Shown here: positions 35,288 through 44,258 of the stretch, one piece after another
Position numbering within the stretch: position 1 is the stretch's first letter
Layout: every line of letters begins with the position of its first letter
NCBI GenBank assembly: GCA_002148405.1
Contig: MUGG01000155.1
Coordinates: forward strand, 23,283-87,282
Length of the DNA: 64,000 bases
Source of the DNA: Alkalinema sp. CACIAM 70d
Lineage (GTDB): Bacteria > Cyanobacteriota > Cyanobacteriia > Leptolyngbyales > Leptolyngbyaceae
Reading direction: 5' to 3'
Notes under the pieces: model-generated
Database searches by the model: none
Seen by the model: only the letters and a program-made list of their open reading frames with translations
What the model was told of the DNA's origin: nothing
Position numbers and translations under genes: made by a program

Positions 35288-35328
35288 GGCTTTTATTCGA
35301 TAGTCTAGACATTTCATAAATATTTTGT

Positions 35329-35370
35329 AAATCCTCACCTGAGTTTGAAGTCTCGGCGTGGGGATTTTGT
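35329..35370 (+). terminator. Likely intrinsic terminator after clpP
   Basis: Stem AAATCCTCAC pairs with GTGGGGATTT (35358-35367, one G-T wobble), with a 19-nt loop, then TTGTTG. It starts 42 bp after the clpP stop. Confidence 0.45.
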
Positions 35371-35453
35371 TGTGAAGATTAATGGTATGAAGATCGATCG
35401 TGCCTACGGGTGTCTAATAATACTTCAAGAAATTTTAAAATTACGGATTGATA

Positions 35454-35954
35454 ATGCTGCCTCAAAGAAGATTGGGGTTGGGATTGGGAAGCTTAGGGAT
35501 TGTATTGTTGATACTATATATCTTCTTGCCGAGCAATGATTGTCCTTCTAGCATTTGTCTCAATCCAGTGCTGAGTGCTCAAAAAAGGGCAAATGCTCAG
35601 GTTACTCATATGAATCAAACGCAAAAATATTTGCTGCTAACTGATAAAAAGCTGATTGCTGTCTTTGAGCGCGAAAAATGTTTTCGGCAGGAGCAGTCGT
35701 ATATTTTTATTTGCCAAACTGTTGATCTGGAGTCAGCGTTTCCCCGGGCATTCAGCTACGCCTTGTCTAGGAAGGAAAAACTGAAAAGTTACGTGGCGGG
35801 AGTTTTTATTGTAGGAAAAGTTAATAGCCAAAAAACAGCCGAGGTCATTATCTGTGAGTCAGAAGTCCCTGGAACTCAACAGCTCGATCGACCCATTGAT
35901 GGCCAAACCTGTGGTTCTGGCAGTATTAGAGTTAACGGGGCTGTTATTCCATGA
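35454..35954 (+). CDS. Type IV pilin-like / exported membrane protein
   Basis: An N-terminal hydrophobic anchor (LGLGLGSLGIVLLILYIFLP) is followed by a periplasmic domain. It has NAQVTHMNQTQKYLLLTDKK and then LIAVFEREKCF, a pattern like that of cyanobacterial type IV pilin-like (GspG/H-type) proteins. Several Cys residues follow (KCF, FICQTV, VIICES, QTCGSGS), which could pair. A canonical GFTLIE prepilin motif is not visible, so pilus function is uncertain. The start is the ATG at 35454, 166 bp after clpP. It is convergent with the LuxR-type gene at 36459. Confidence 0.6.
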   Translation: MLPQRRLGLGLGSLGIVLLILYIFLPSNDCPSSICLNPVLSAQKRANAQVTHMNQTQKYLLLTDKKLIAVFEREKCFRQEQSYIFICQTVDLESAFPRAFSYALSRKEKLKSYVAGVFIVGKVNSQKTAEVIICESEVPGTQQLDRPIDGQTCGSGSIRVNGAVIP

Positions 35955-36458
35955 AATGCTATTAAGTACTGAATAATACCTGAATGAGTGTTCAAAATAC
36001 GGATGACAGCGCGACTAGTTTATCGATGTCTGCTAATCTTACGATCGATCATGGCTACCAATGGGTTGAATGACAGTAATTGAGGACCCAGGAATCTGTT
36101 GATTGAATCGTGTCTACTATTTATTTTTTAACAAATCAAATTGATGACGTCGAATTTTGTCTGCCGAGGGTACCCATCCTGGGTACCCTTATTTTCTCAG
36201 GGTGATCTTGAATGCTTTAACCCATTAGCAGTCTTTTGCCAGATATAGAGGGGGATACCAGGAAAGGGGGAATGTCACGGGAAAATGCAAGATTATTGTT
36301 CCTCTTGCGATAGATTATTTGATTGGAAAGTGGGGAATTTAGTGAGGTTAGCTTTTCCAAGGTCACAAATTTTTATCCGTAAATTGGATCAAAAATGTAT
36401 TGTGCGAAATAACATTATGATCATAGATTGGATAGTATCCTTTGTGACTCTAAGTAAT
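35955..36458. other. Convergent intergenic region
   Basis: No gene supported. It contains the strong hairpin at 36167-36189 listed separately. The rest is AT-rich. Confidence 0.5.
36167..36199 (+). terminator. Intrinsic terminator (9-bp stem)
   Basis: AGGGTACCC (36167-36175) and GGGTACCCT (36181-36189) are perfectly complementary around the 5-nt loop ATCCT, followed by TATTTTCTC on the plus strand. It sits between convergent genes, and the U-run favours the plus-strand direction. Confidence 0.75.
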
Positions 36459-37094
36459 TCATAGATCGGTCTCCTCATCGATATTAAGAACCGTTTTTTG
36501 TTTGGCGCGGATACTTTTAATGTGCTTTTTGACGGTATGAAGGGTGATGCCTAGCTCATTAGCGATATCTTTATAGGAATGATTGGCGCGGTAAAGCCAC
36601 CAAATTTCCCGTTCTCTAGCAGTAAGGCCATACTTTTGTGTCTCTTCGAAAATGACATTTCGCATCAAGTATTTGTGATCTTTAAGTACGAGTAATAAAC
36701 AGGGATTCTCTATCTCGTGTAAGTTAATCCATTGTGCACGGATATGAAGAACGATATCTGTATCAACTAAGACTTCTGACTCCATCAGCCAGCGCTGGTT
36801 GGGAAATAAATTACGACTTTGAATCAATGCTTGACAGATATGCCAAATTTCTTTTGGAAGTACCATTTCTATGGAGTCAGCGGGATTGAGTTTTCGAATA
36901 ATTTGTTGGGCGTAATGGTTGAGATAAATCAAATGACCTTGTTCTGTTAATAGTAAGATTCCATTCAGCAAATCCTCAATCACATCTAGTAACAAGGAGT
37001 GTCGTTTAATTGATGAAAAAAAAGAGGATAGTTCATTGCAAGAGGATTGAGGAAAAACAGGTGTGAAGTCAGGCATAGACGGAGAGTTTTTCAT
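36459..37094 (-). CDS. PAS/LuxR-type transcription regulator (paralogue 1)
   Basis: A 211-residue regulator. A PAS-like sensory part covers residues 35-155: DLLNGILLLTEQGHLIYLNH, then IWHICQALIQSRNLFPNQRW. A C-terminal LuxR-type HTH follows, YGLTAREREIWWLYRANHSY, then KDIANELGITLHTVKKH. It lacks a receiver domain. It is clearly paralogous to the protein at 40849: the IWHICQ.LI.SR.LFPNQ.W and YGLTARE.EIW segments are nearly identical. Its signal is unknown. It is transcribed away from the 37.7-40.7 kb cluster and may control it. Confidence 0.83.
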   Translation of the reverse strand: MKNSPSMPDFTPVFPQSSCNELSSFFSSIKRHSLLLDVIEDLLNGILLLTEQGHLIYLNHYAQQIIRKLNPADSIEMVLPKEIWHICQALIQSRNLFPNQRWLMESEVLVDTDIVLHIRAQWINLHEIENPCLLLVLKDHKYLMRNVIFEETQKYGLTAREREIWWLYRANHSYKDIANELGITLHTVKKHIKSIRAKQKTVLNIDEETDL

Positions 37095-37720
37095 AGCGAA
37101 AGCTCACTTTTATATCATGATTTTGCTCTCTATCAATAGTTGAGTCTAATAAAGATGCACCCAACTTAATCAATAGATCTAGAGAGACGGTCTATTCAGT
37201 ATTTTCTCTCAGCAGCTTGAGTAACTGTTGAGGGCATCTCAGGGGATTAGTTATGCCTTGGAAATAGGAGTGATGAGACCAAGCACGCTTAGATTTGTGC
37301 CAGGTCGCTTTAAAATGCTTGATTTCAGCAGATTTAAACAGAAATCGAGTTCTATATCCCTAATTCAGCAGAATTAGAGAAAGAATTTTCTGTCAACGCG
37401 ATCTAAAAATATGGCTGTGATCCAGCAACTATTTACACAGTTTTCAGAGATAAATAAATGTTTGAGTTAACGCTATATCTACTAGTCACATATTTTTTTA
37501 AATGATGCATAGCCCTACATCTAGTGAACTCGATCGATTAATGCTGACAAGCAAAGAGTATCCTATGGGGGTAATTTCCAGCCTGGAATCTCTCTGTCAT
37601 GATCAAATCAGTTCGCAAGCAATACACCGTAGAAGTTCATCTCAGTCAATATAAAACGCTAATTCTACGAGCTTTTGCAAGCGTTCACAATCACTCCACA
37701 ATAATCTTGAGGATACTACT
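37095..37720. other. Divergent intergenic region between LuxR 1 and the cluster
   Basis: A 626-bp AT-rich gap. I find no ORF I can defend; one short frame at 37502 is open for about 50 codons but has no family signature. It presumably holds the divergent promoters of the regulator and the 37721 gene. Confidence 0.4.
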
Positions 37721-38319
37721 ATGCCAGATGGATTAACTGTCGATGTCATGCCGGTAGAGAAAATTCCTGCACCGCCTGCGGCTTTACTACCCCAGGGCCC
37801 TCAATACTCAGCGACCGAAACCTATTCTAAGCATATTCTAGGTTCTAGCTCCTTCCACATGTATTACCTCTATGCCAAGGGTTGGGGGGAACCGTTCCCT
37901 ATCCTTGGGAAGTTAGACCTGACTTGCCTGGAACTACGGGCTCTCCCTACATTGTGAATCTCAATGAACCGATGGAAGTGGGGGTTTGTATTGAATTCGA
38001 TCGGAGTCCATTAACGGAACTCCTGATGTGTCTCGGCACCGATATTAATATCGACTTTGCCTTTGAGGGATTTGGGAAGCTAGCTCTTGAAACGGATAAA
38101 GATGTTACCATCACCACCGTTAAAGATCGTTTCCGATATCTTGTTCGGTACGTGGGAACGCCTCAACAATTGGGTCTGACACCGGGATACTACGAACTGG
38201 CAGCAACGGCCACGATCGGGCCAAGTGCGCACGCCTGCGGTCGGTTTATCTATGGTTATGGCTACATTGGGGAAATTCGTTTCCAAGTGTACCAAGGGCC
38301 GTTACCCTTGCAACCCTAG
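37721..38319 (+). pseudogene. Exported-type beta-rich protein, split by a -1 frameshift at a G6 tract
   Basis: Reading from the ATG gives 78 residues (MPDGLTVDVMPVEKIPAPPA...). The frame breaks after KGWG. A -1 shift at the six Gs at 37884-37889 continues into GGTVPYPWEVRPDLPGTTGS and then to the stop at 38317-38319, giving one protein of about 199 residues. The distal part has beta-strand pattern (NLNEPMEVGVCIEF, LTPGYYELAATATIGPSAHA). I do not recognise the family. The distal half resembles the end of the 38619 gene product. The break could be a real phase switch, programmed slippage or a sequencing error. A GAGGA ribosome site lies 9-13 bp before the ATG. Confidence 0.72.
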
Positions 38320-38618
38320 GTTTGTTGTGATTCTAGGTTGGTAGTGATTCTAGGTTTGCAAGGCTAGGTGTGAACACTAGGCGTGCAGCCTGGACGCGCT
38401 GACCAATCCGATAGACTGATTTTAGATGTCAGCCAATTAAACCGTCTTGGGAAGCGGTGATTTAAACTCTTCTCAACTTCATTAACCAGAGGCTCCTCAA
38501 TACCCTAGGAGCAGCTACACCCTAGGAGTAATCACATCCTAGGAGCAACCACAATATTTGCAGGTTACTAGTGCCTGCAAATTTCCTTACCCTACCCCGC
38601 AGTCATGGGGAATCAGCA
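38320..38618. repeat. Gap with an 18-bp CCTAGGAG repeat
   Basis: At 38503-38553 a unit of about 18 bp (CCCTAGGAGCAGCTACA, CCCTAGGAGTAATCACA, TCCTAGGAGCAACCACA) occurs three times. A looser CTAGGTT repeat sits at 38320-38375. The repeats lie just before the 38619 gene. Confidence 0.75.
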
Positions 38619-40064
38619 ATGACTAAACCTACTGAAAGTAATTCCAACCATGAGGATACCCTAGGTCGGAGCAGCATTAAACGCATTAAAGGCATTGGCA
38701 ATGTTAAGCAAACATGGCTCCGCCGAGTCCTAAATATTCGAACGATCGAAGAATTAGCGGAGGCTTCTGCCCAGGATATAGAGGAGGAACTGCGACAAGC
38801 AGGACACCCCATCCATCAGGCTGAGATTTTGGACTGGATTGACCAAGCTAAAGCGCTATTACAAGGGAGTGCAGTGGAATCGATTTCAGACCCTGGACTC
38901 GCTAGTGATACCGAATCTACTGAAACACTGACTGCCTCAAGTCAGACTCCTCAATCTACGGAATCCATACCTATCGAATCAACATCTGTCGAGTCAACAT
39001 CTGTCGAGTCAACATCTGCCGAGTCAATGCTTACAGAATCAATATCTGCGGAATCTGCGGAATGGTCTCGTACAAAGGTCACTGAAACACATGTGGAGAC
39101 TGTAGGTGCAGTAGTCACTCTTTCAGGGAATGATTGGCAACCGATCGTTGGGTTGACTGTTCAAGTTGATCACCGGACATCTAGGAGAGGAATAGAATAT
39201 CGAAGTATTATCAAGCACCAACTCTCCGTTCAAACCCATACATGGACAGGCATGGATTTACAACAGGGACAGGAATGGATGCTCCAACATTTGCACGATG
39301 TTATGCAAGATGTAATTCATAGCTTGATGCAATTATCTTCAGTAACAGAACAGAAATCATCTGCGTCAACCTCAGAATCTAATATTCAGAAATCTTCAGA
39401 ACCTACGTCAGCAGCACATTTAACTTCGATCGAACTATCCGAATCAGCGATTCCGACAGCCCCCTTACCACAAGAACCCTCGGTGGAAGTCTCTCCCTTG
39501 GCCATTCCACCTGCCCAACCGGAGGGTTCCCAGCCTACGCCAGTCTCTGTATCAGAAACGGGAATGTCGGGTTCGATTGTAGACTCTGCGATCGAAGCTT
39601 CTAGAGAATCTTTTGCGGAATCCACGGTTCCGCCGCCTAGGATTACAAGGGTTGAAGAAATTGCCTTGGAGATTGCTCAACTGAAGGTTTTTCAACCGCC
39701 CTTCTTGCCGGAAGGTATGGTCATCACCCGCCAATCTCGAATTGTGCCCCAAGCGTTGAGCAGTCAACAGCCTTTTGCAGTGGAAGTGCAACTGAAATTG
39801 ACGGGACAAAGTGCAGCGGCAATGACGCAGCATCTGTTGTCCTATGAAGTCCATGCCGTGGTTCACGATCGGGAAAGTGGAGAGAATCTGGCTCTGGATT
39901 TGAGTCGATCGGGCAGATTGGCGAATGGGATATTGACCTATACAGCCCGCTTACCTGAAATGACTTTACAACCAGGTCGGTATCGATTGCGGGTGCTGGG
40001 AGAGCTACAGGAGGGATTGGCACAACCTGGGAGTTTCAATGTTCCTCTTTTACAAGTTATATAA
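38619..40064 (+). CDS. Helix-hairpin-helix (DUF4332-like) protein with Ser/Thr/Glu-rich linker
   Basis: A 481-residue protein of unknown function. Residues about 15-80 (SIKRIKGIGNVKQTWLRRVL, TIEELAEASAQDIEEEL) are a helix-hairpin-helix-like domain of DUF4332 type. A Ser/Thr/Glu/Pro-rich linker (about 85-150), including an STSVE repeat from a 15-bp DNA repeat at 38973-39028, is followed by a conserved-looking segment (GLTVQVDHRTSRRGIEYRSI) and a second low-complexity stretch. The last 130 residues are beta-rich (QQPFAVEVQLKLTGQSAAAM, LTYTARLPEMTLQPGRYRLR). That end resembles the 37721 product. I start at the ATG at 38619 with GGGGAATC upstream. Confidence 0.72.
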   Translation: MTKPTESNSNHEDTLGRSSIKRIKGIGNVKQTWLRRVLNIRTIEELAEASAQDIEEELRQAGHPIHQAEILDWIDQAKALLQGSAVESISDPGLASDTESTETLTASSQTPQSTESIPIESTSVESTSVESTSAESMLTESISAESAEWSRTKVTETHVETVGAVVTLSGNDWQPIVGLTVQVDHRTSRRGIEYRSIIKHQLSVQTHTWTGMDLQQGQEWMLQHLHDVMQDVIHSLMQLSSVTEQKSSASTSESNIQKSSEPTSAAHLTSIELSESAIPTAPLPQEPSVEVSPLAIPPAQPEGSQPTPVSVSETGMSGSIVDSAIEASRESFAESTVPPPRITRVEEIALEIAQLKVFQPPFLPEGMVITRQSRIVPQALSSQQPFAVEVQLKLTGQSAAAMTQHLLSYEVHAVVHDRESGENLALDLSRSGRLANGILTYTARLPEMTLQPGRYRLRVLGELQEGLAQPGSFNVPLLQVI

Positions 40065-40081
40065 AATCCATCACAAAAACG

Positions 40082-40732
40082 ATGAATACTTTTGAATGGG
40101 AAAGTTTTTTAAGACACTGGAGTCGGGCATTCATTGAGTCTAAGCACCATGAAGCAGATGTACTCCCATCGGAAGTGATTGAATCAGGCTGGCTGGGATA
40201 TCCGGGTGCATCAGAAGAACAAATTCGCTATGCAGAAAATCGTTTAGGAATTAGCTTGCCTCCTTCCTATCGGGAATTTCTGAAAGTAACCAATGGTTGG
40301 CGGCAAACGACCCCATTTATTTATCAGCTCTGGTCTACTCAGGAAATTGACTGGTTAAGCGTAAGACATCCTGACTGGATTAACTCGTTTCTAGAACAGC
40401 AGCAACGATTAGAACAACGTCATTTCTATATGTCAGTCAATGGTTTAGATCGCAGTGTAAAAAAGTTCTCGATTCCAGATGAAATCTATTTTATTTATGG
40501 GGAAGAACAAGATTGTATGAACTTACGATCGGAATATTTGCAAACGGCTTTGGAAATTAGTGGTAAAGGGGATTCTGCGATTTATTTGCTGAATCCTCAG
40601 GTGGTTACGGAGGAGGGTGAATGGGAGGCTTGGTTTTTTGGGGATTGGCTCCCCGGTGCCGATCGCTATCGATCGTTCCGTGACTTGATGCAAGCGGAAT
40701 ATCAAAATTTTCTAGAACTCAGGGAAGCTTAA
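40082..40732 (+). CDS. SMI1/KNR4 (SUKH) family protein
   Basis: A 216-residue protein of the SUKH (SMI1/KNR4) superfamily. The signature is GYPGASEEQIRYAENRLGIS and LPPSYREFLKVTNGWRQTTP, the usual SUKH core. The middle (IPDEIYFIYGEEQDCMNLRS) and end (EWEAWFFGDWLPGADRYRSF) are also typical. In many bacteria SUKH proteins are immunity proteins to secreted toxins, but several have other roles. No toxin is visible nearby. It is 17 bp after the 38619 gene on the same strand, so the two are co-transcribed. Confidence 0.88.
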   Translation: MNTFEWESFLRHWSRAFIESKHHEADVLPSEVIESGWLGYPGASEEQIRYAENRLGISLPPSYREFLKVTNGWRQTTPFIYQLWSTQEIDWLSVRHPDWINSFLEQQQRLEQRHFYMSVNGLDRSVKKFSIPDEIYFIYGEEQDCMNLRSEYLQTALEISGKGDSAIYLLNPQVVTEEGEWEAWFFGDWLPGADRYRSFRDLMQAEYQNFLELREA

Positions 40733-40848
40733 AATGTCAATTTTGAATGATTGTTTGAATTTCAATAGTTGATGGCTTGATGTATGGTTGGGATTGCGCA
40801 GTGCAATCAGGGTACATAAACTACTAGATTAGAACAAGGCAAATTAAG

Positions 40849-41496
40849 ATGAATAGTTTATCTCACGCAAAAAGTCGTTCTGCTCAAGTACTCCAGCCCG
40901 TTTCTCCTACTCCTCAACAGCTACTTTCTACCCATCCTGCTAGCTTGCAGCCTCAATCTGATCCTCAGTTACCCCAAGAAGTCATTGCAGAATTAATTAA
41001 TGGCATCCTTATTCTGACCGATCGTCAGGAACTCATCTATGCTAACGAGGAAGCGAGGCGGATTTTAGAAAAACTCAATCCCGATCGATCTCGTCTACTT
41101 ATTCCTCAAGAAATTTGGCATATTTGTCAGTCCCTGATTCGTAGTCGGAGTCTTTTCCCGAATCAACATTGGTTAATTAAATCTGAAATCTTTACGGATG
41201 AATCAACAACACTCCATGTGCGAGCACGCTGGTTTAATCTGGATCATCTTGAATCTCCTTGTCTATTGTTAATTGTGGAAGATCAATATCAGGCTATTAA
41301 AAATATTGCTTTAGAAGAAGCTCAGAAATATGGGTTAACTGCCCGCGAGAAAGAAATTTGGTTGCTACATCGCTCTAATGAAACCTATAAAGAAATTGCC
41401 ATGGAGTTAAATATTACTCCCAACACGGTGAAAAAACATATGCGTAGCATCCATGCTACGCAGAAGTTAACGACAGGAAATAATTTAGAAATCTAG
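40849..41496 (+). CDS. PAS/LuxR-type transcription regulator (paralogue 2)
   Basis: A 215-residue regulator with the same design as the 36459 product. A PAS-like part (LINGILILTDRQELIYANEE and IWHICQSLIRSRSLFPNQHW) precedes a C-terminal HTH (YGLTAREKEIWLLHRSNETY, KEIAMELNITPNTVKKHMRS). The N-terminal 50 residues are unconserved. It lies about 116 bp downstream of the SUKH gene on the same strand, so the cluster 37.7-40.7 kb is flanked by two paralogous regulators, one on each strand. A target is not evident. Confidence 0.85.
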   Translation: MNSLSHAKSRSAQVLQPVSPTPQQLLSTHPASLQPQSDPQLPQEVIAELINGILILTDRQELIYANEEARRILEKLNPDRSRLLIPQEIWHICQSLIRSRSLFPNQHWLIKSEIFTDESTTLHVRARWFNLDHLESPCLLLIVEDQYQAIKNIALEEAQKYGLTAREKEIWLLHRSNETYKEIAMELNITPNTVKKHMRSIHATQKLTTGNNLEI

Positions 41497-41546
41497 TTCC
41501 ATTGATAAATAAATCGTTTACAGCAACGTTTGATCAGTTAGAGAAT

Positions 41547-42821
41547 TTACTGGGAGGAATTCGGATTTGTAGTTGTAGTTTCAGGGATAGAAGCTGTGGG
41601 CTCAATCGGTAAATTCTTTGAACCATCTTGCTCCCAGCGTTCTAGAATGATGGCATTGGCTGTATTGCCAACCACATTTAAAATTGTGTGAAAGCTATCC
41701 ATCAAACGATCGATGCCTGCCACGATCGCCACGCCTTCTACGGGTAGTCCTGCGGCTGTCAAGACCGTTGTCATCATGACGATGCCCGCTCCGGGCACCC
41801 CCGCAGTGCTAAAGGATACGAGTAAAGTGCTCAGGGCGATCGCGGATAGTAGGCTGGCTGTAATCGGGATATCGTACAACTGCGCGACAAAGAGGGCATT
41901 AAAGCCTTGCCCGATCGCCATGCCATCTCGCTTTAAGGCGGTGCCGAGGGGAATGGCAAAACTGGCGATCGGGGCGGAGAGACCGTAGGTTTCCTGGGCG
42001 TCTTTGAGAGCGATGGGTAGAGCGGCGTTGGAACTGGCGGTTCCGAAGGCAAGGGAAAGGGTGGGGAAAAAGCTGCGAAAGAAGTGAATGGGTTTGCCTT
42101 GAATCAGTCCTAGCAATAATCCATAGACTGCGATCATTACTCCGATCGCCAATACCGTGCCAGCCATGTAGGTTAACAGGCGAGTTAAAATTCCAAAACC
42201 TTGAATGGCAATGACGGAACTCATGAGAGCGAAAACACCAACGGGAGCTAAATAGAGAATAAAAAATAGAATTTTCTCGCTAATGGCATAGATACTTTCT
42301 ACAAAGGCAACAAAAGGCTTGGCTTGGTCACCTGCTTGTTGGATACCAATGCCGATTAATGCACCGGAAATAATTGTTTGTAATAGGTTACTACTACTGA
42401 GGGCTTGCAATGGATTGGTGGGAATGAGGCTGACCATCCAGTCAATTAAATTGGGTGCAGTGGTGTTGGTGTTGACTGCTTCTAGGGCGAGGCTTGTCAT
42501 GCCTGTTCCTGGTTGCAGGACAGCGGCAGTACCCATGCCTAGGGCTACAGCGATCGTGCTGGTCAGAAAATAGCTCAGTAGGAGTTTGACGGTGTAGCGT
42601 CCTACTTGGGCAGCATTTTGGACGCGGGTAAGACCGAGGATGAGGGAGGAAAAGACGATCGGAACGACGACGAATTGAATCAGTCGGAGAAAGGCTTGTC
42701 CCAAGGGTGAAAGACAGTAGTGATCGAGGGGAATAACCCAGGCGGGAAAGATGTCGTGGAGGATTGCGCCAAAGGCAATGCCGAGTCCTAGCGCCAGTAG
42801 GATAAGGGTAGAAAGATTCAT
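41547..42821 (-). CDS. Dicarboxylate/amino acid:cation symporter (DAACS family)
   Basis: A 424-residue secondary transporter. Many hydrophobic helices are seen, with the family motifs SPLGQAFLRLIQFVVVPIVF, FGTASSNAALPIALKDAQE (the serine-rich hairpin loop), and SFSTAGVPGAGIVMMTTVLT. The C-terminal core IDRLMDSFHTILNVVGNTAN, then AIILERWEQDG, is the substrate/sodium site region. Substrates of the family are C4-dicarboxylates, glutamate or aspartate with Na+ or H+. No regulator gene is adjacent. Confidence 0.93.
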   Translation of the reverse strand: MNLSTLILLALGLGIAFGAILHDIFPAWVIPLDHYCLSPLGQAFLRLIQFVVVPIVFSSLILGLTRVQNAAQVGRYTVKLLLSYFLTSTIAVALGMGTAAVLQPGTGMTSLALEAVNTNTTAPNLIDWMVSLIPTNPLQALSSSNLLQTIISGALIGIGIQQAGDQAKPFVAFVESIYAISEKILFFILYLAPVGVFALMSSVIAIQGFGILTRLLTYMAGTVLAIGVMIAVYGLLLGLIQGKPIHFFRSFFPTLSLAFGTASSNAALPIALKDAQETYGLSAPIASFAIPLGTALKRDGMAIGQGFNALFVAQLYDIPITASLLSAIALSTLLVSFSTAGVPGAGIVMMTTVLTAAGLPVEGVAIVAGIDRLMDSFHTILNVVGNTANAIILERWEQDGSKNLPIEPTASIPETTTTNPNSSQ

Positions 42822-43231
42822 AGGAACTCACGATCGCGGAGCAAAATACAGACAGGTAATTCGTAATCTACACGGTTTTTGGCAGATTAAATAACTGTCT
42901 ATGGAGGCAATTTTGCTGCGATCTTGGGTTTGCTATGATTTTGGTGGGTGAACGGTAGGGATGGCTTTGAACGATCGCCAGTCGGGGCCTGAAGTTCAAG
43001 ATATTTCAAGATTTCAAGATTTTCTCAAATAATTAATAATCTTCCCTGCGTTGAATAGAGTTGTGGGCCAGCGTTCTTGGTTAGTTCCCAAAGCCCATCA
43101 TAATGAAGAGTTGGCATCAGAGGCATTGGGGAAGATGGATGGCTAATACAGCAGACAAGATTAAGTCAATCCCGTCAGAATTAAGTCAATCACATCAGAC
43201 CTGTTTCGCAGCAGTTTTTAGGTAATCAGCA
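42822..43231. other. Divergent intergenic region
   Basis: A 410-bp gap. A short repeat of GAATTAAGTCAATC is visible (around 43160-43192). No gene or strong hairpin seen. Confidence 0.4.
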
Positions 43232-43765
43232 ATGCTTTACCGTAATATTGAAGATATTCTATGTAATAACCAACGCTGGGCTGCATGCCAAAAACAACGG
43301 AATCCTAATTGTTTTAGGAATCTTGCGATCGATCAGCATCCGCCCTATCTCTACATTGGTTGTTCTGATAGCCAACTGCCGTTAACGCAATTTATGTAAA
43401 CGTAAATGGAGGGCAGGCGTTCTGGGTTGGTGGATAGCTGGGTGAATCCCATTCGAGAGTTGTATCTGCAACGACGGGAGGAGCTTGATGCACTTCCCGA
43501 TCGGGAGGCACGATGGAATCGGTTGGCGGCGTTAAATGTGGAAATACAGGTGAAAAATCTCTACCAGACTTCCATTATGCGGAATGCGCTGCGGGAGGGG
43601 CGTGCGCCGGAAGTGCATGGTTGGGTGTTGGATCTTTTGTCGGGATTGATTCAGGTGCTGGAGATATCCACAAAAGGCTGGAATTGGTATCCCAGTTGTC
43701 CGATATCGCGGTGGGAGTCGGTTCCTGATTCGATGCCTTCCCATTGGTTGCCGATGCAAGTTTGA
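43232..43765 (+). pseudogene. Beta-carbonic anhydrase pseudogene with internal deletion
   Basis: The first frame (43232-43399, 55 codons) encodes IEDILCNNQRWAACQKQRNP, then LAIDQHPPYLYIGCSDSQLP. This is the N-terminal part of a beta-carbonic anhydrase, with the zinc-binding Cys of the CSDSR motif but Arg changed to Gln. It stops right after that motif. A second frame (from 43406) begins RSGLVDSWVNPIRELYLQRR and ends VHGWVLDLLSGLI, the C-terminal part of the same family. The middle, with the remaining zinc ligands (His and Cys of the H-x2-C site), is absent. An intact enzyme would need about 50 more residues, so this cannot be active. The tail after VHGWVLDL is also degenerate. Confidence 0.85.
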
Positions 43766-43789
43766 TTGGGAAGGTAGGGTGAGATCGAG

Positions 43790-43846
43790 TTGACATACTC
43801 AACAAATTGAGTATATAGTACTGGGCATACTCAATTTGTTGAGTAT
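43790..43846 (+). promoter_or_regulatory. Promoter with two 20-bp palindromic operators upstream of the DUF4188 gene
   Basis: TTGACA (43790-43795) is a perfect -35 box, and TATATA/TATAGT starts at 43812-43814, giving a 16-18 bp spacer. The palindrome ATACTCAACAAATTGAGTAT (43795-43814) fills that spacer. Its exact reverse complement, ATACTCAATTTGTTGAGTAT, lies at 43827-43846, over the predicted start region, centred 32 bp further on. Arms are ATACTCAA and TTGAGTAT, with a 4-nt centre. Confidence 0.85.
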
Positions 43847-43868
43847 TAATCTGTCCAGGGAGATGGCT

Positions 43869-44258
43869 ATGCTGAAATATAAGCTCTATCAAGCTGCTTT
43901 GCCGGAGCATCCTGAAGCGGTAGTGTTTGTGAATGGGATGATTGCCCGCGATCGATCAGGTTTTTTGTGGTTTTGGCGGAATTTGCCGAGCATTTATCGA
44001 TCGACTTCGCAGGCTGCGGGCTGCTTGCAGGTAAAGGCCGGTATTTGTGGCCCCAAGGAAGTGATTATGGTGAGTTATTGGGAATCCGAGGCGCAGTTGA
44101 TGGCGTTTTTTCGGGGGGCGGCTCATCGGGAGATGATGCAATTTACCCAGCGTCATCCCAACAGTTTGTGTCTTTATAACGAAACCTATCAGCCAGGGAG
44201 AAGTGGGAAATACAGCCACGAGCCGCAGGGGATGGCGATCGTGTATGGTGTGTTGTGA
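43869..44258 (+). CDS. DUF4188 (monooxygenase-like) family protein
   Basis: A protein of about 129 residues related to DUF4188 monooxygenase-like proteins. The signature stretches are EAVVFVNGMIARDRSGFLWF, GPKEVIMVSYWESEAQLMAF and YNETYQPGRSGKYSHEP. I start at the ATG at 43869 because AGGGAG lies 6 bp before it (43857-43862); the ATG at 43863 has no room for a ribosome site. The reaction is unknown. The promoter has two tight operators, so it is probably kept off unless a signal releases a repressor. No repressor gene is beside it. Confidence 0.75.
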   Translation: MLKYKLYQAALPEHPEAVVFVNGMIARDRSGFLWFWRNLPSIYRSTSQAAGCLQVKAGICGPKEVIMVSYWESEAQLMAFFRGAAHREMMQFTQRHPNSLCLYNETYQPGRSGKYSHEPQGMAIVYGVL

